Under the pieces are notes generated by a model. That model made no database searches, was not told the origin of the DNA, and saw only the letters and a program-made list of their open reading frames with translations. 64,000 nucleotides of DNA from Valencia hispanica (lineage: Eukaryota; Chordata; Actinopteri; Cyprinodontiformes; Valenciidae). Positions 56,116-64,000 of the stretch are shown piece after piece. Every line of letters starts with the position of its first letter. Position 1 is the stretch's first letter. The stretch is from the NCBI GenBank assembly GCA_963556495.2, contig OY747713.1:4030321-4094320 (forward strand), read 5' to 3'. A program made the position numbers and the translations under genes.

Positions 56116-56580
56116 TCCAGATTCAGGGGTTGGATCCTTCTAAGGACCCGTCCTCGCCGGTCTAAGCAGGTCGGGTCCTTCTTTAACGGGTAGACCGGAT
56201 GTTAGTGGCTGTGAATCTGGACGGTTCAAGTCTTCATGTGAATTCCCGCCCCTTCCTCGGTGGATGTCCTGTCTTCTAGCGACCGCTACAGCGCTAAGCA
56301 GAAGAAGCTACAGAAATGGAGGTAGAACTTGTGGTGAACGTTTTCCTCATAAGCACAAAGTTACCCACTTTGTGCTTATGAGGAAAACGTTCACCACAAG
56401 TTCTACCTCCATGCCACAACGACCGAGTTCTTCACCCCAGTGAAGAGCTGCTCATTCTCCCCCCTGAGCTTAATCAGCATTGCCGTCCCTAAAATGTATA
56501 ACAAAAGTCAGCGCATCCTGGGTTTTCCTCTAGGTCTCTGGAAAACCTCACCAGGGAGGCGTCCAGATGCTCTAATTACT
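56115..56580 (+). mobile_element. DNA-transposon fragment containing a palindrome
   Basis: It begins GGCTGTGTCCAGATTCAGGGG, similar to the ends of fish Harbinger-type elements. An ATG at 56,316 starts a short frame (MEVELVVNVFLISTK), which is then mirrored exactly. The rest to 56,580 includes a piece with 'GGTCTCTGGAAAACCTCACCAGGGAGGCGTCC' similar to the RTE at 22,680. Its limits are uncertain. Confidence 0.35.
56316..56412. repeat. perfect 46-bp palindrome with 5-nt spacer
   Basis: Left arm 56316-56361 begins ATGGAGGTAGAACTTGTGG. Right arm 56367-56412 is its exact complement, with spacer TACCC. No mismatches. Confidence 0.95.
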
Positions 56581-57500
56581 GCACATATTTTTACTGAATC
56601 AAAACAAGCAAAAATGCAACAGACAAGAACACAAACGTACAGTTCATCTTCAAGTGAGACCTCATTTGTACAAAAATGTGTACATAATTTTTATTTTCTA
56701 GCTTCTGAGCCATTTGTAGATTGTCACTGGAAGCACTTTATTACGTTCTAACTCAGATAGAGACATTATCTATTGCAAGTGTACATTTATAAAATTTCAA
56801 ATAAAAAACTTGATGTGAAACTTTTTTTCATCTGATTTAAGTTTGTTATTTTGTAATTATATGATTTCCTTCTTTCATTTTACAATTTAAAATGGCAGAA
56901 TGAGCAGATAACTTTATATTTATATTTTAAATAACCAGTGCCAACAGAACTGATCTTATGTTCTGATCAAACACGTATTTTTACTCTTACTTGAGTAATT
57001 TCTTGGACGACTACTTTATATTTTAACTTGAGTGAAATATGTTGTTGTGCTACTCTTGAGTACAATTGTGTGCACTCTACTCACCCATGGTGCCGACTTA
57101 TAAACATGCCGGAATATTTCCAAACTTTGTGGAATTGAGCGCAGCCAGAGAGAGAGAGAGATACTTTTCTGTAGCTGATTTGGTGATTGAAGAATGGAGA
57201 AAATATCTTAACCCAGGGACTGTGGGGCATATTTTGTTTTTGTACATCAATCTCCAGATCAAATAAATGGCAGCAGTGAGTAGCAACATTCCAGAGAAAT
57301 TACATGGAAATAATTAATTGTAATATGTTATATTGAGCATTTTAGAGAAAGTTCATCTGAAAATTAATGACTTTCAAAAAATTGTTGTCCAAACAGCGAG
57401 TCCAAATAGTAGCCTACTGAAATATTTACAACATGCGAGTATGTAAACCGCAGCTCTGCCAACTGATGGACGGTAGAGATAAGCTGGGATCACACTGTCC
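56580..57500. other. no gene recognised
   Basis: AT-rich sequence. Frames at 57,066-57,289 on the two strands overlap and have no motif. Confidence 0.35.
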
Positions 57501-57518
57501 TAGACCTTATGAAAAACG

Positions 57519-57881
57519 GTGAGTGTGCGTGTGGTTCGCAGCTCTGTGGCCGTGCTGTGTGACCTGCTCCCCGACAGTTTATTTAGAGCTCTTCAGACAG
57601 TGTCAGAAATTCTACGACCCCGGTCTGCCTCGTTGCCCAGTACTGCTATAGCGAGGCGTCATGTTTGCATGAAGCAGTCCTTTGACAGACACCTGCAAAG
57701 CTGTTGAAACACTGAGTTATTTTAAATCACAACTAAAAACGTTTAGAGCTGCCTTTGAGTAATGTTTTCGTGTATCATGTTTTGTGCTTCTTGCTATATT
57801 GCTGTTTTTACTTTATATGCTTTGTCTGTGTTTAACTGCTATTTTTATTTTACTCTTTAATCATATAAAGCACCTTGAATT
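57519..57881 (+). mobile_element. L2-group LINE C-terminus and 3' UTR, interrupted
   Basis: The decayed frame ends with a 'VETLSYFKSQLKTFRAAFE'-type segment (about 57,702-57,758), then a 3' UTR with 'TTGCTGTTTTTACTTTATATGCTTTGTCTGTG' and 'AAAGCACCTTGAATT'. It is cut there by the 563-bp element and resumes at 58,454. Confidence 0.65.
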
Positions 57882-58444
57882 TAGCCTGGCTTTCGCCAGC
57901 CTGATCTGACGGCAGTTTGATTCTGCCCTGTAGATCAGTCTGGAAACCCACACATTAAAATACTCCTACAGCCTATCCAGTTTTTCTGGAACCAATCACA
58001 ACCGGGCTTATCCGCCTTCCGCGCTATAGGTTGGTTCAAAACGATGATGTCAGAAAAGCGACGGAAAAGTCGGCAAGCAGCTTGTTGTTTACATTGGTCA
58101 TGGCAGCCACCAGAGCACAGCTATCGGTTGACGCTGCTGTCGCTGCTGTTTTAAAAGATTTAAACATTCTCTGCCATTGCTGCTTCTGCATACCGCAATC
58201 CAACAAACTATCCACGAATGTTGACAAGTTTCCTGCTTGAAGTTTCGTGTCGCTCGGCAAAGTACGTCACCTGGATCGATGGTATGATTGGTGAATGCTC
58301 TATCCAATTGCATACAGAGTCATTTGAACTTTGCCCGTTGGTCACGCCTCTTGTGCAGTAGAAATTACATGGCAGACTCCCCAGACTAAGTTCAATCTTG
58401 AATTTAGTCTCAATCTTGAACTTAGTCTGGCAAAAGCCAGGCTA
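57882..58444. mobile_element. non-autonomous DNA element with 9-bp target duplication
   Basis: 563 bp with ends TAGCCTGGCTTTCGCCAG and the complement of TAGCCTGGCTTTTGCCAG. It is flanked by perfect CCTTGAATT copies (57873-57881, 58445-58453). The 9-bp duplication and internal GC-richer sequence separate it from Tc1-type elements. A 69-codon frame inside (58031-58240 +) has no transposase motif. The parent family was not recognised. Confidence 0.75.
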
Positions 58445-58453
58445 CCTTGAATT

Positions 58454-58515
58454 ACCTTGTTGTTGAAAGTGTGCTATACAAAAAAAAATTGCCTTGCCTT
58501 GCCTTGCCTTTGAGA
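58454..58515 (+). repeat. L2-group LINE 3' tail, resumed
   Basis: ACCTTGTTGTTGAAAGTGTG, then an A-run and TTGCCTTGCCTTGCCTTGCC at 58,491-58,509. It completes the 3' end begun at 57,519. Confidence 0.7.
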
Positions 58516-58730
58516 TGGCCGAAAAACGTACAGTGAGAACCGACCAATAGGTGAAGGTGCACTGCGGCAGTACCGCTCACAAAGACCTTCTATAAAAGAA
58601 GATGCATCACTCAGACATACAAATAGACACACAACAGGATTCTGATAGTGGCTTACCATGGCTTACACGTTCCGGCCACTGGCCCCAGAACAGACCGGCC
58701 GTTCAGGAAATGGCCAGCCTGCCCCTGGAT
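58515..58730. other. no gene recognised
   Basis: A short linker with no motif. Frames at 58,474-58,784 overlap and are not supported. Confidence 0.3.
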
Positions 58731-58935
58731 GGCTACATTGACTCTGGACTTAATAAAGCTCAGTGGACCAACACCAGCAGATGACATGGCTCCCCAAATC
58801 AACACAGACTGTGGAAACTTCACACTGGACTTCCACCATCTTGGATTGTGTGCCTCTCCATTTTTCCTCCAGACTCTGGGACCTTGGTTTTCAAATCAGA
58901 TGCAAAATTTATAGTTCTGTTTTTCTTCAGGCCAG
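58730..58935 (-). pseudogene. Tc1-like transposase middle fragment
   Basis: The reverse strand includes NFASDLKTKVPESGGKMER, and the plus strand has 'AAAGCTCAGTGGACCAACACCAGCAG', the complement of the region after the first catalytic Asp. It resembles 33,700-33,870. Both ends of the element are missing. Confidence 0.6.
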
Positions 58936-59129
58936 GTAAGACGCATTGTGGAAGAATTGTAATGTTAAGAATGATCTGTTCTGTGTAGTTCACATACTGA
59001 TACTTACTGATAGTTACTATGTGTCTTTTCTTTATGATATGGTGACCAATCTGATTATATGACACTGTATGAATTTAGGTCAGGACAAACCTGCTGATTC
59101 AGACTCTTACAGCCTGGGTTAGCATGGCA

Positions 59130-59340
59130 AAGGGACAACCTGAGGCACGCACGGGAACGTCAAAAAAAGGCGGAGCCCAAACCAGAGCGACAGCCTGATT
59201 CACCAATCGCCGCTCACCCAGAGCCAAAACTCACCAATCCAGAGTACCGCACATCAAATCAATTTGTAAACAAGCTGCCATCTTGCTCTCCCCCCCGCGT
59301 CCTCCAGAACGAGAGGAAAAGACGGCAGAACCACAGTGGG
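59130..59340 (+). other. leader or matrix region of the endogenous retrovirus
   Basis: An ATG at 59,126 starts a short frame that stops after about 25 codons at 59,199-59,201. Another frame then has a proline-rich stretch typical of the matrix end of gag. Weak evidence. Confidence 0.35.
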
Positions 59341-59975
59341 GCAAAATCCTGCTGAGGTAAGCATACCACAGGCTGCTAACTACATTTGGTCTGCTCCCCT
59401 GTTGGAAGCTGCAGGATATAATGGGCCAACAATGGTTTTTTGGCCCTGGACTAACGGAGACATGGAGAATGCTATCGGACGCCTCCCTGAAGTCGTGGGG
59501 AACGGAAAAGTCTTTGCTGCGGAGCTGGAGGAATTTTGTTTGTCATTCCGTCCACGGGAGCAGAAATCAGGCGAGTACTAAAGAAGAGGTTGAAAGCTGC
59601 AGATGCAAGCAAATTAACAGAAAGCTTACCTGATCCTAATATCCGCGTGAAAGAGGTACCATCAGATGAAGGGCCATCAGCTAAGGAAAGAGGAGCAAAT
59701 GCTGAGTATTATGTGGCTATCATGAAACTGTGTAAAGTAATTGATAAAGAGTTTCCCACCAAGCCAAATTTAACTGTTTTACATGCTGTAAAGCAAAGGC
59801 CGGATGAGGCCGCGGATGACTGTCTCCACAGACTGGAGGAAGCATTTGAGAGACACAGTGGACTGACAAAGCCAAAGGAAATATATGGTTCAATCTGGGA
59901 ATTGATGCTTTGCGATTGAATTCCCTGAGGACAATGACCGTTGCCTCGCTGCAGGAGACGTGGACATTTTCAAGA
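59336..59975 (+). pseudogene. gag, capsid region, frameshifted
   Basis: The first frame (59336-59581) includes PLLEAAGYNGPTMVFWPW and the GRLPEVVGNGKVFAAELEEF segment. After a shift near 59,560 a second frame runs to 59,919 with LDKEF-like helices and QRPDEAADDCLHRLEEAFER, resembling the major homology region of retroviral capsid. A further shift allows the end of capsid to about 59,970. No zinc knuckle was identified. The protein would form the viral shell if intact. Confidence 0.65.
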
Positions 59976-60269
59976 CCAATGTGGGCAGGCTCCAGCACCC
60001 ACACGGAGAGGCTGTCACCAAGCCAGCTGGGCTAGCTGACTAAGAAAATGACATGCACAAAAACACACACAGACACATCCAATCACATTGAAAGAGATAA
60101 ACTGTTTTTGTGATAAAAAACTTGTTGTTGACAATGAAAAATCTGCAATTTCCAGTGAAAATTCTGTTCTGTGCAAGGAAGAATCTGCTTTCTGCTCTAA
60201 TAAGACTAACCCTCACAACTTGATTACAGAATCCCATGAACATTTAGAGAAACAACAAACAACACCAAC

Positions 60270-60612
60270 TGGTACGTATGCTAATCTCACTTCAGAAGCA
60301 TACAAGGCCTTACCTATATTCAGAATCATCTGTGGAGTTCATGTTGGATTCCGGGGCGACGCATTCGGTTCTGAAAAATACGGAACTACAACCACATCCA
60401 AAAATGAGCGGCAACCATGTTTTTTCTATCTCCGCTTCCGGTCAGGTTGTAAATGAAAGTTTTAGCTACCCTCTTTGCTGTCAGCTGGGAGAGGGGCCAA
60501 CTTTCAAACAAGGTTTTCTGATTTCTCAACAAAGTCCTGTAAATTTATTAGGAAGAGACCTGATGTGCAAAATAAATATCACTCTTTTTTCATCACCACA
60601 AGGCATCTAAGT
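60270..60612 (+). pseudogene. retroviral aspartic protease
   Basis: The frame 60278-60610 includes VEFMLDSGATHSVL (active site DSG), the flap-like SISASGQVV and LLGRDLMCK at the end. These are the hallmarks of a retroviral pepsin-like protease that cleaves Gag and Pol. The domain itself is open from flank to flank; its joins to gag and to RT are not in frame. Confidence 0.75.
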
Positions 60613-60634
60613 TGTACCAGCTCAGGAGGACTCG

Positions 60635-62548
60635 GTGTTGACGGCAGTGAAATACAGCCCTCACGACAAACTCAAACATGAATCTGAGTGGAAGCTGATA
60701 GAAGGTACAACAGCAAAATCCCTCCATGATTTGGCTCAGAATCTGGTGAGTCCAGCATCTGTTTTTATGCTGGAAGGAGACCTCCATAGCACATCACACA
60801 CTTCTACAGTACCGGACACGGAGTATGAGTAGACATGGTTTAGCTCAGACACAGACACATTGAACATAACCTCCGTGGTTTGGGACACACATTCAGCCGC
60901 ACTGAATGTCTGCCTCACATCTGAACACCAAACATTTTACCGATTTCACGAAAATCCATACATTTCTCTCTCTAAACCGGCTGGGGCGAAATGGGAAATT
61001 GTGAAAAAACTAGTTCACCGAGCTCAGTCAGTTTCTGATTGGGAACAAACGCAGCGCGACACCTCTGTTTTTCACTCAAAATCTAGGCACCTTTTTAAAC
61101 ACCCATTTCAGTGCACAGTGCAGGTCGCCAGAGTAGTTCATTTAACTGATGACTCTGAGGAGATGCTGTCACACGCATTTCTGCATGAAAAAAACACAGA
61201 AAAACAGGCAGCAATCAACCCCTCAATACCCCTCCCCCTACAGCAGATCTCATCTGATTTGTGGGCAAAAAATTCATATGATGTGGGTGTAATTAAGGGT
61301 TGTAATCCTGTCAAAATCACACCAAAATCATCCTTTCATCCAGTTCAACGCCAGTACCCGTTAAAGGCTGAAGCAGATAGTGGAATTAAACCAGTGTTTG
61401 ATGCTCTGTTAAAATCTGGGATAATCCAGTGGTGCCCTGAGGCATTGCAAGCATTTGAAGAACTGAAGAGGGAACTGCAATCCCCCCCTGCACTGGTGTT
61501 GCCAGACCCCCAAAAACCGTTTTTTCAGATGGTTGATGAGAAAAATGGGTGCATGGTTTCTGTGCTCTTGCAAGAACATTGTGGTTTGAAACGTCCGGTC
61601 GCTTACTACTCTGCAAAACTTGATCCAGTTGCAGCTGGGTTCCCGGCTTGTCTGAGATCAGTCGCGGCAGCTGAAAAGGCTGTTTTAGCCTCTAGAGACA
61701 TAGTGATGTACTCTCCTCTCACTGTATTTGTTCCACATAACGTTGCAATTATTTTATTGGAACAGAGAACGTCGCACCTGTCTGCAGCAAGATGGTTAAG
61801 GTATTCTTCAATTCTGTTAAATTTGCCGAAGATAACAGTGAGAAGGTGTACGGGACTAAATGCTGCCAGTTTGCTGCCTACAGACGATAACGGGGAACCC
61901 CATGACTGCCAGGCAGAATTAGAGGTACTGTGTACACCACGACCTGACTTGACTTACACACACCTGCAGAACCCTGACTTGATACTTTATGTGGACGGGT
62001 CCGCTTTCAGAGACCCGATGGGAAAAATTTGGGTGGGGTTTACTGTTTGCTCTGATCATTGTACTCTGTCTGGAGGAAGCCTCCCATCTAATTTCTCTGC
62101 GCAGACAGCCGAGTTGAAGGTTTTAACTAGGGCCTGTGAGCTGGCAAAAGACAAGGCAGTTAATGTATGGTCGGAAAGCAGCTATGCTGTGGGTATCGTG
62201 CATCATTTCCGGGCTTTCTGGAAGCACGGCAGATTCCTAAAGTCTGATGGTAAGCCCATTTTGAATGCACCCCAGGTTGCTGCTCTTCTGGAGGGAATTC
62301 TCATGCCCTCCAAGATTGCCGTTATGAAATATGCAGCTCACTCCTCCTCAGGAGACACTGTTTCCTTTGGAAATGCCAGAGCTGATTCAGCCGTCAAAAG
62401 AGCCGCTCGACAGCCTCTTACAAATACATGTGTTGCCATGACACAACTAGGTGATCAACCAGACGTGACAGATCTGGTTGCGTTTCAAAGTTTTACCTCC
62501 TCATCTGAGATTTCAGCCTGGAGGAAGGCAGGTTGTAAGAAAAATTAG
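60635..62548 (+). pseudogene. pol: RT remnant without palm, plus RNase H
   Basis: One reading frame with a single TAG at 60,830-60,832. After it, 562 codons stay open (60860-62548). The N-terminal RT part ends at VFDALLKSGII (about 61,420) and is followed directly by QWCPEALQAFEELKRELQSP, the connection region. The fingers/palm with the YxDD box are absent, without a frame change. RNase H follows: LILYVDGSAFRD (first Asp), QTAELKVLTRACELA (Glu), WSESSYAVGIV (Glu where Asp is expected) and GNARADSAVKRAA (last Asp). No polymerase activity is possible and RNase H is doubtful. Confidence 0.8.
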
Positions 62549-62559
62549 GGGGTGTAGTT

Positions 62560-63609
62560 TTCTGTTGAGAACAAACCATGTCTTCCTAGACATTTCTTAA
62601 CAGTTTTTACTAAGTTCAGCCATGGGTTGGATCATTGTTCCAAAAGTGGTATGTTTGATCTGGTTGAGGATTCACCTCTTTCACAGAGAAATATTGTCAT
62701 TCATGCATGGAGTGTGCCACAAATAATCCAGGGCGACCGGTGTCCACTAAAACTGCTGGCCATCCGGTGCCTCAGAGACCCTTCGAGCACTTGATGATGG
62801 ACTTCATTGAGCTGACTCCTGCTGAAGGTAAAAATGTTTGCCTGGTCATCATCTGTATGTTCTCAAAATGGACAGAAGCCTTCCCGACCAAGCATGCAGA
62901 CAGTGCAGCCATGGTCAAGGCTCTGTTGGGAGAAATCATTCCCAGATGGGGAATTCCTGAAAAAATCACCAGCGACAATGGCACACATTTTGTAAACAAA
63001 GCTCTTTCAGAGGTGGATGAATTTCTGGGAATAAAATTAGGAACGCATTGTTCCTATCACCCACAGTGGGGGGGAGCAGTTGAGAGCGAAAATGGAACAT
63101 TAAAATCCAAACCTATTAAATGTTGTGAGGAAACAGGTCTGGCATGGACCAGAGTTTTGCCATTAGCTCTGTTTTACATGAGAATGAGAAAACGGGCAAA
63201 AAATAATCTTAGTCCTTTTGAGATTCTTTTTGGCAGACCTCCATCGATGGGATTGAACCCACCGATAAAACCGCATCTCTCTACAGGCTTGTGTGAGGAT
63301 GCAATGATCTCTTACTGTCAAAATATGTCCAAGACTCTTGCACAGGTGCACCAAAAGGTGAAAGAAGCCCCACCAAAAGCAGCAGAGGGGCCACTTCATC
63401 CTATTTTGACAGGCGATTGGGTTCTTATTAAAGAATTCAGACGACGACATTGGAAGTCAAAGCGCTGGCAGGGTCCGTTCCAAGTTCTGCTTGTGACCTA
63501 CACTGCAGTAAAGGTCGCTGAGAAAGCAACCTGGGTGCACGCCAGTCACTGCAAGAGGCTGACAGGACCGATTCTGGACAAGCCCACCACCACTGAAGCA
63601 AAGGACTGA
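62560..63609 (+). pseudogene. retroviral integrase
   Basis: The zinc-binding HHCC part is split: the two His lie around 62,590-62,640 in one frame, and CMECA at 62,704 in the frame that continues. The core (62707-63609) has MMDFIELTP (Asp), ITSDNGTHF (Asp) and, exactly 35 residues on, GAVESENGTLKS (Glu), so the D,D-35-E triad is intact. The C-terminal domain has GDWVLIKEF, RWQGPFQVLLVTYTAVKV and WVHASHCKRL. The core and C-terminal parts are unbroken over 300 codons. Confidence 0.85.
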
Positions 63610-63689
63610 GAGAAGTAGATTCAAAGAACAATTCAAAATCTGTGGAATAGACACTTTCTATTTATCTAGTGATCCGACGTGAAGAAAAG

Positions 63690-64000
63690 AAAAATGATGA
63701 CACATTATATGAAGCTCATGGGATCCAGAGCAAAAATGACTGAGACATTAATACTGTTTGTGTTTCGTGTTTTATTATGGGGCGTTTTTTGGACTCTGCA
63801 TCAGGAATGATCAGTCACCTTAGCTGGGATTCATGAGAGATCAGTCGCTTCTAATGTCCTCCAAGAAGGATGGGTTCATGTGGTATCAGTTTGCAAATTT
63901 TTCAGCTAGGTCAGTGTCGAATAAATCGTGTGGTGTTTGCATGGGAACAGCTCTTCCAAAGTATTATGTCCCCATACCGTTTGAGGAAAAATTGGATCAA
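63690..64000 (+). pseudogene. probable start of env, cut by the window edge
   Basis: An ATG at about 63,709 opens a short frame with a hydrophobic stretch (LILFVFRVLLWGVFW), consistent with a signal peptide of an envelope precursor. It stops after about 33 codons. Later sequence in another frame has a CGVC-type cysteine pair. The position just after integrase suits env. Weak on sequence alone. Confidence 0.4.

Larger units (their letters stand above)
59130..64000 (+). mobile_element. endogenous retrovirus, gamma/epsilon-like, decayed
   Basis: Gag, protease, RT/RNase H, integrase and the likely start of env follow in canonical order on the plus strand. Pol features (protease DSGA, integrase C-terminus close to TWVHASHCKR) fit the gamma/epsilon-like class of fish retroviruses. 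No 5' LTR or primer-binding site was found upstream of 59,130, and the element runs off the right edge. Several frame breaks, stops and an RT deletion make it non-functional. Confidence 0.8.

Overview
This window reads as a piece of a teleost fish nuclear genome. It has no bacterial-style operons. The host genes are split by introns with GT-AG junctions and matching phases, and the rest is dense in fish-type mobile DNA: Tc1 elements with long inverted repeats, LINEs of the L1/Tx1, L2/CR1 and RTE/Rex3 kinds, tRNA-derived SINEs, solo LTRs, short-TIR elements and a gamma/epsilon-like endogenous retrovirus. The species cannot be named from the sequence.

The host content is one tandem cluster of C-type-lectin-like receptor loci, all on the minus strand between about 1 and 44.1 kb. 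From right to left: pseudogene E (43.0-44.1 kb); gene B (exons 39.26-42.29 kb, a complete 233-codon model); gene A (body 19.23-22.20 kb, first coding exon at 38.03 kb, a 242-codon model); pseudogene C (9.6-12.85 kb, several lesions); and gene D (978-5,116, probable 5' exon near 9.0 kb, lectin domain beyond the left edge). A and B encode short type II membrane proteins: small tail, membrane anchor, short coiled neck and a three-exon lectin domain. Gene D instead has two tail exons, each with an ITIM-like tyrosine motif, so the cluster seems to mix inhibitory-type and tail-less receptors. Segments 36.5-40.8 and 41.25-44.15 kb are a tandem duplication whose unit carries the front of one gene and the body of the next.

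The 16-kb first intron of gene A (22.2-38.0 kb) is a sink for mobile DNA: an RTE/Rex3 LINE split by an L2 LINE, an L1 fragment, two solo LTRs with target duplications, a 1.5-kb Tc1 element and a 74-bp minisatellite. The left part (2-19 kb) holds LINE, Tc1, SINE and MITE fragments around genes D and C.

The right part (44.6-64 kb) has no recognisable host gene. It holds a nested pair of DNA elements (44.7-46.6 kb), one long L1/Tx1 LINE with a 2.7-kb G-rich 3' untranslated region (46.6-54.4 kb), Tc1 and RTE pieces, a perfect 46-bp palindrome, a 563-bp element with a 9-bp target duplication, and a decayed endogenous retrovirus (59.1 kb to the right edge) whose reverse transcriptase core is missing while the surrounding reading frame stays open.

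The most promising biology is the lectin-receptor cluster, above all the two-ITIM tail of gene D. All function statements are inferred from motifs; no searches were run.
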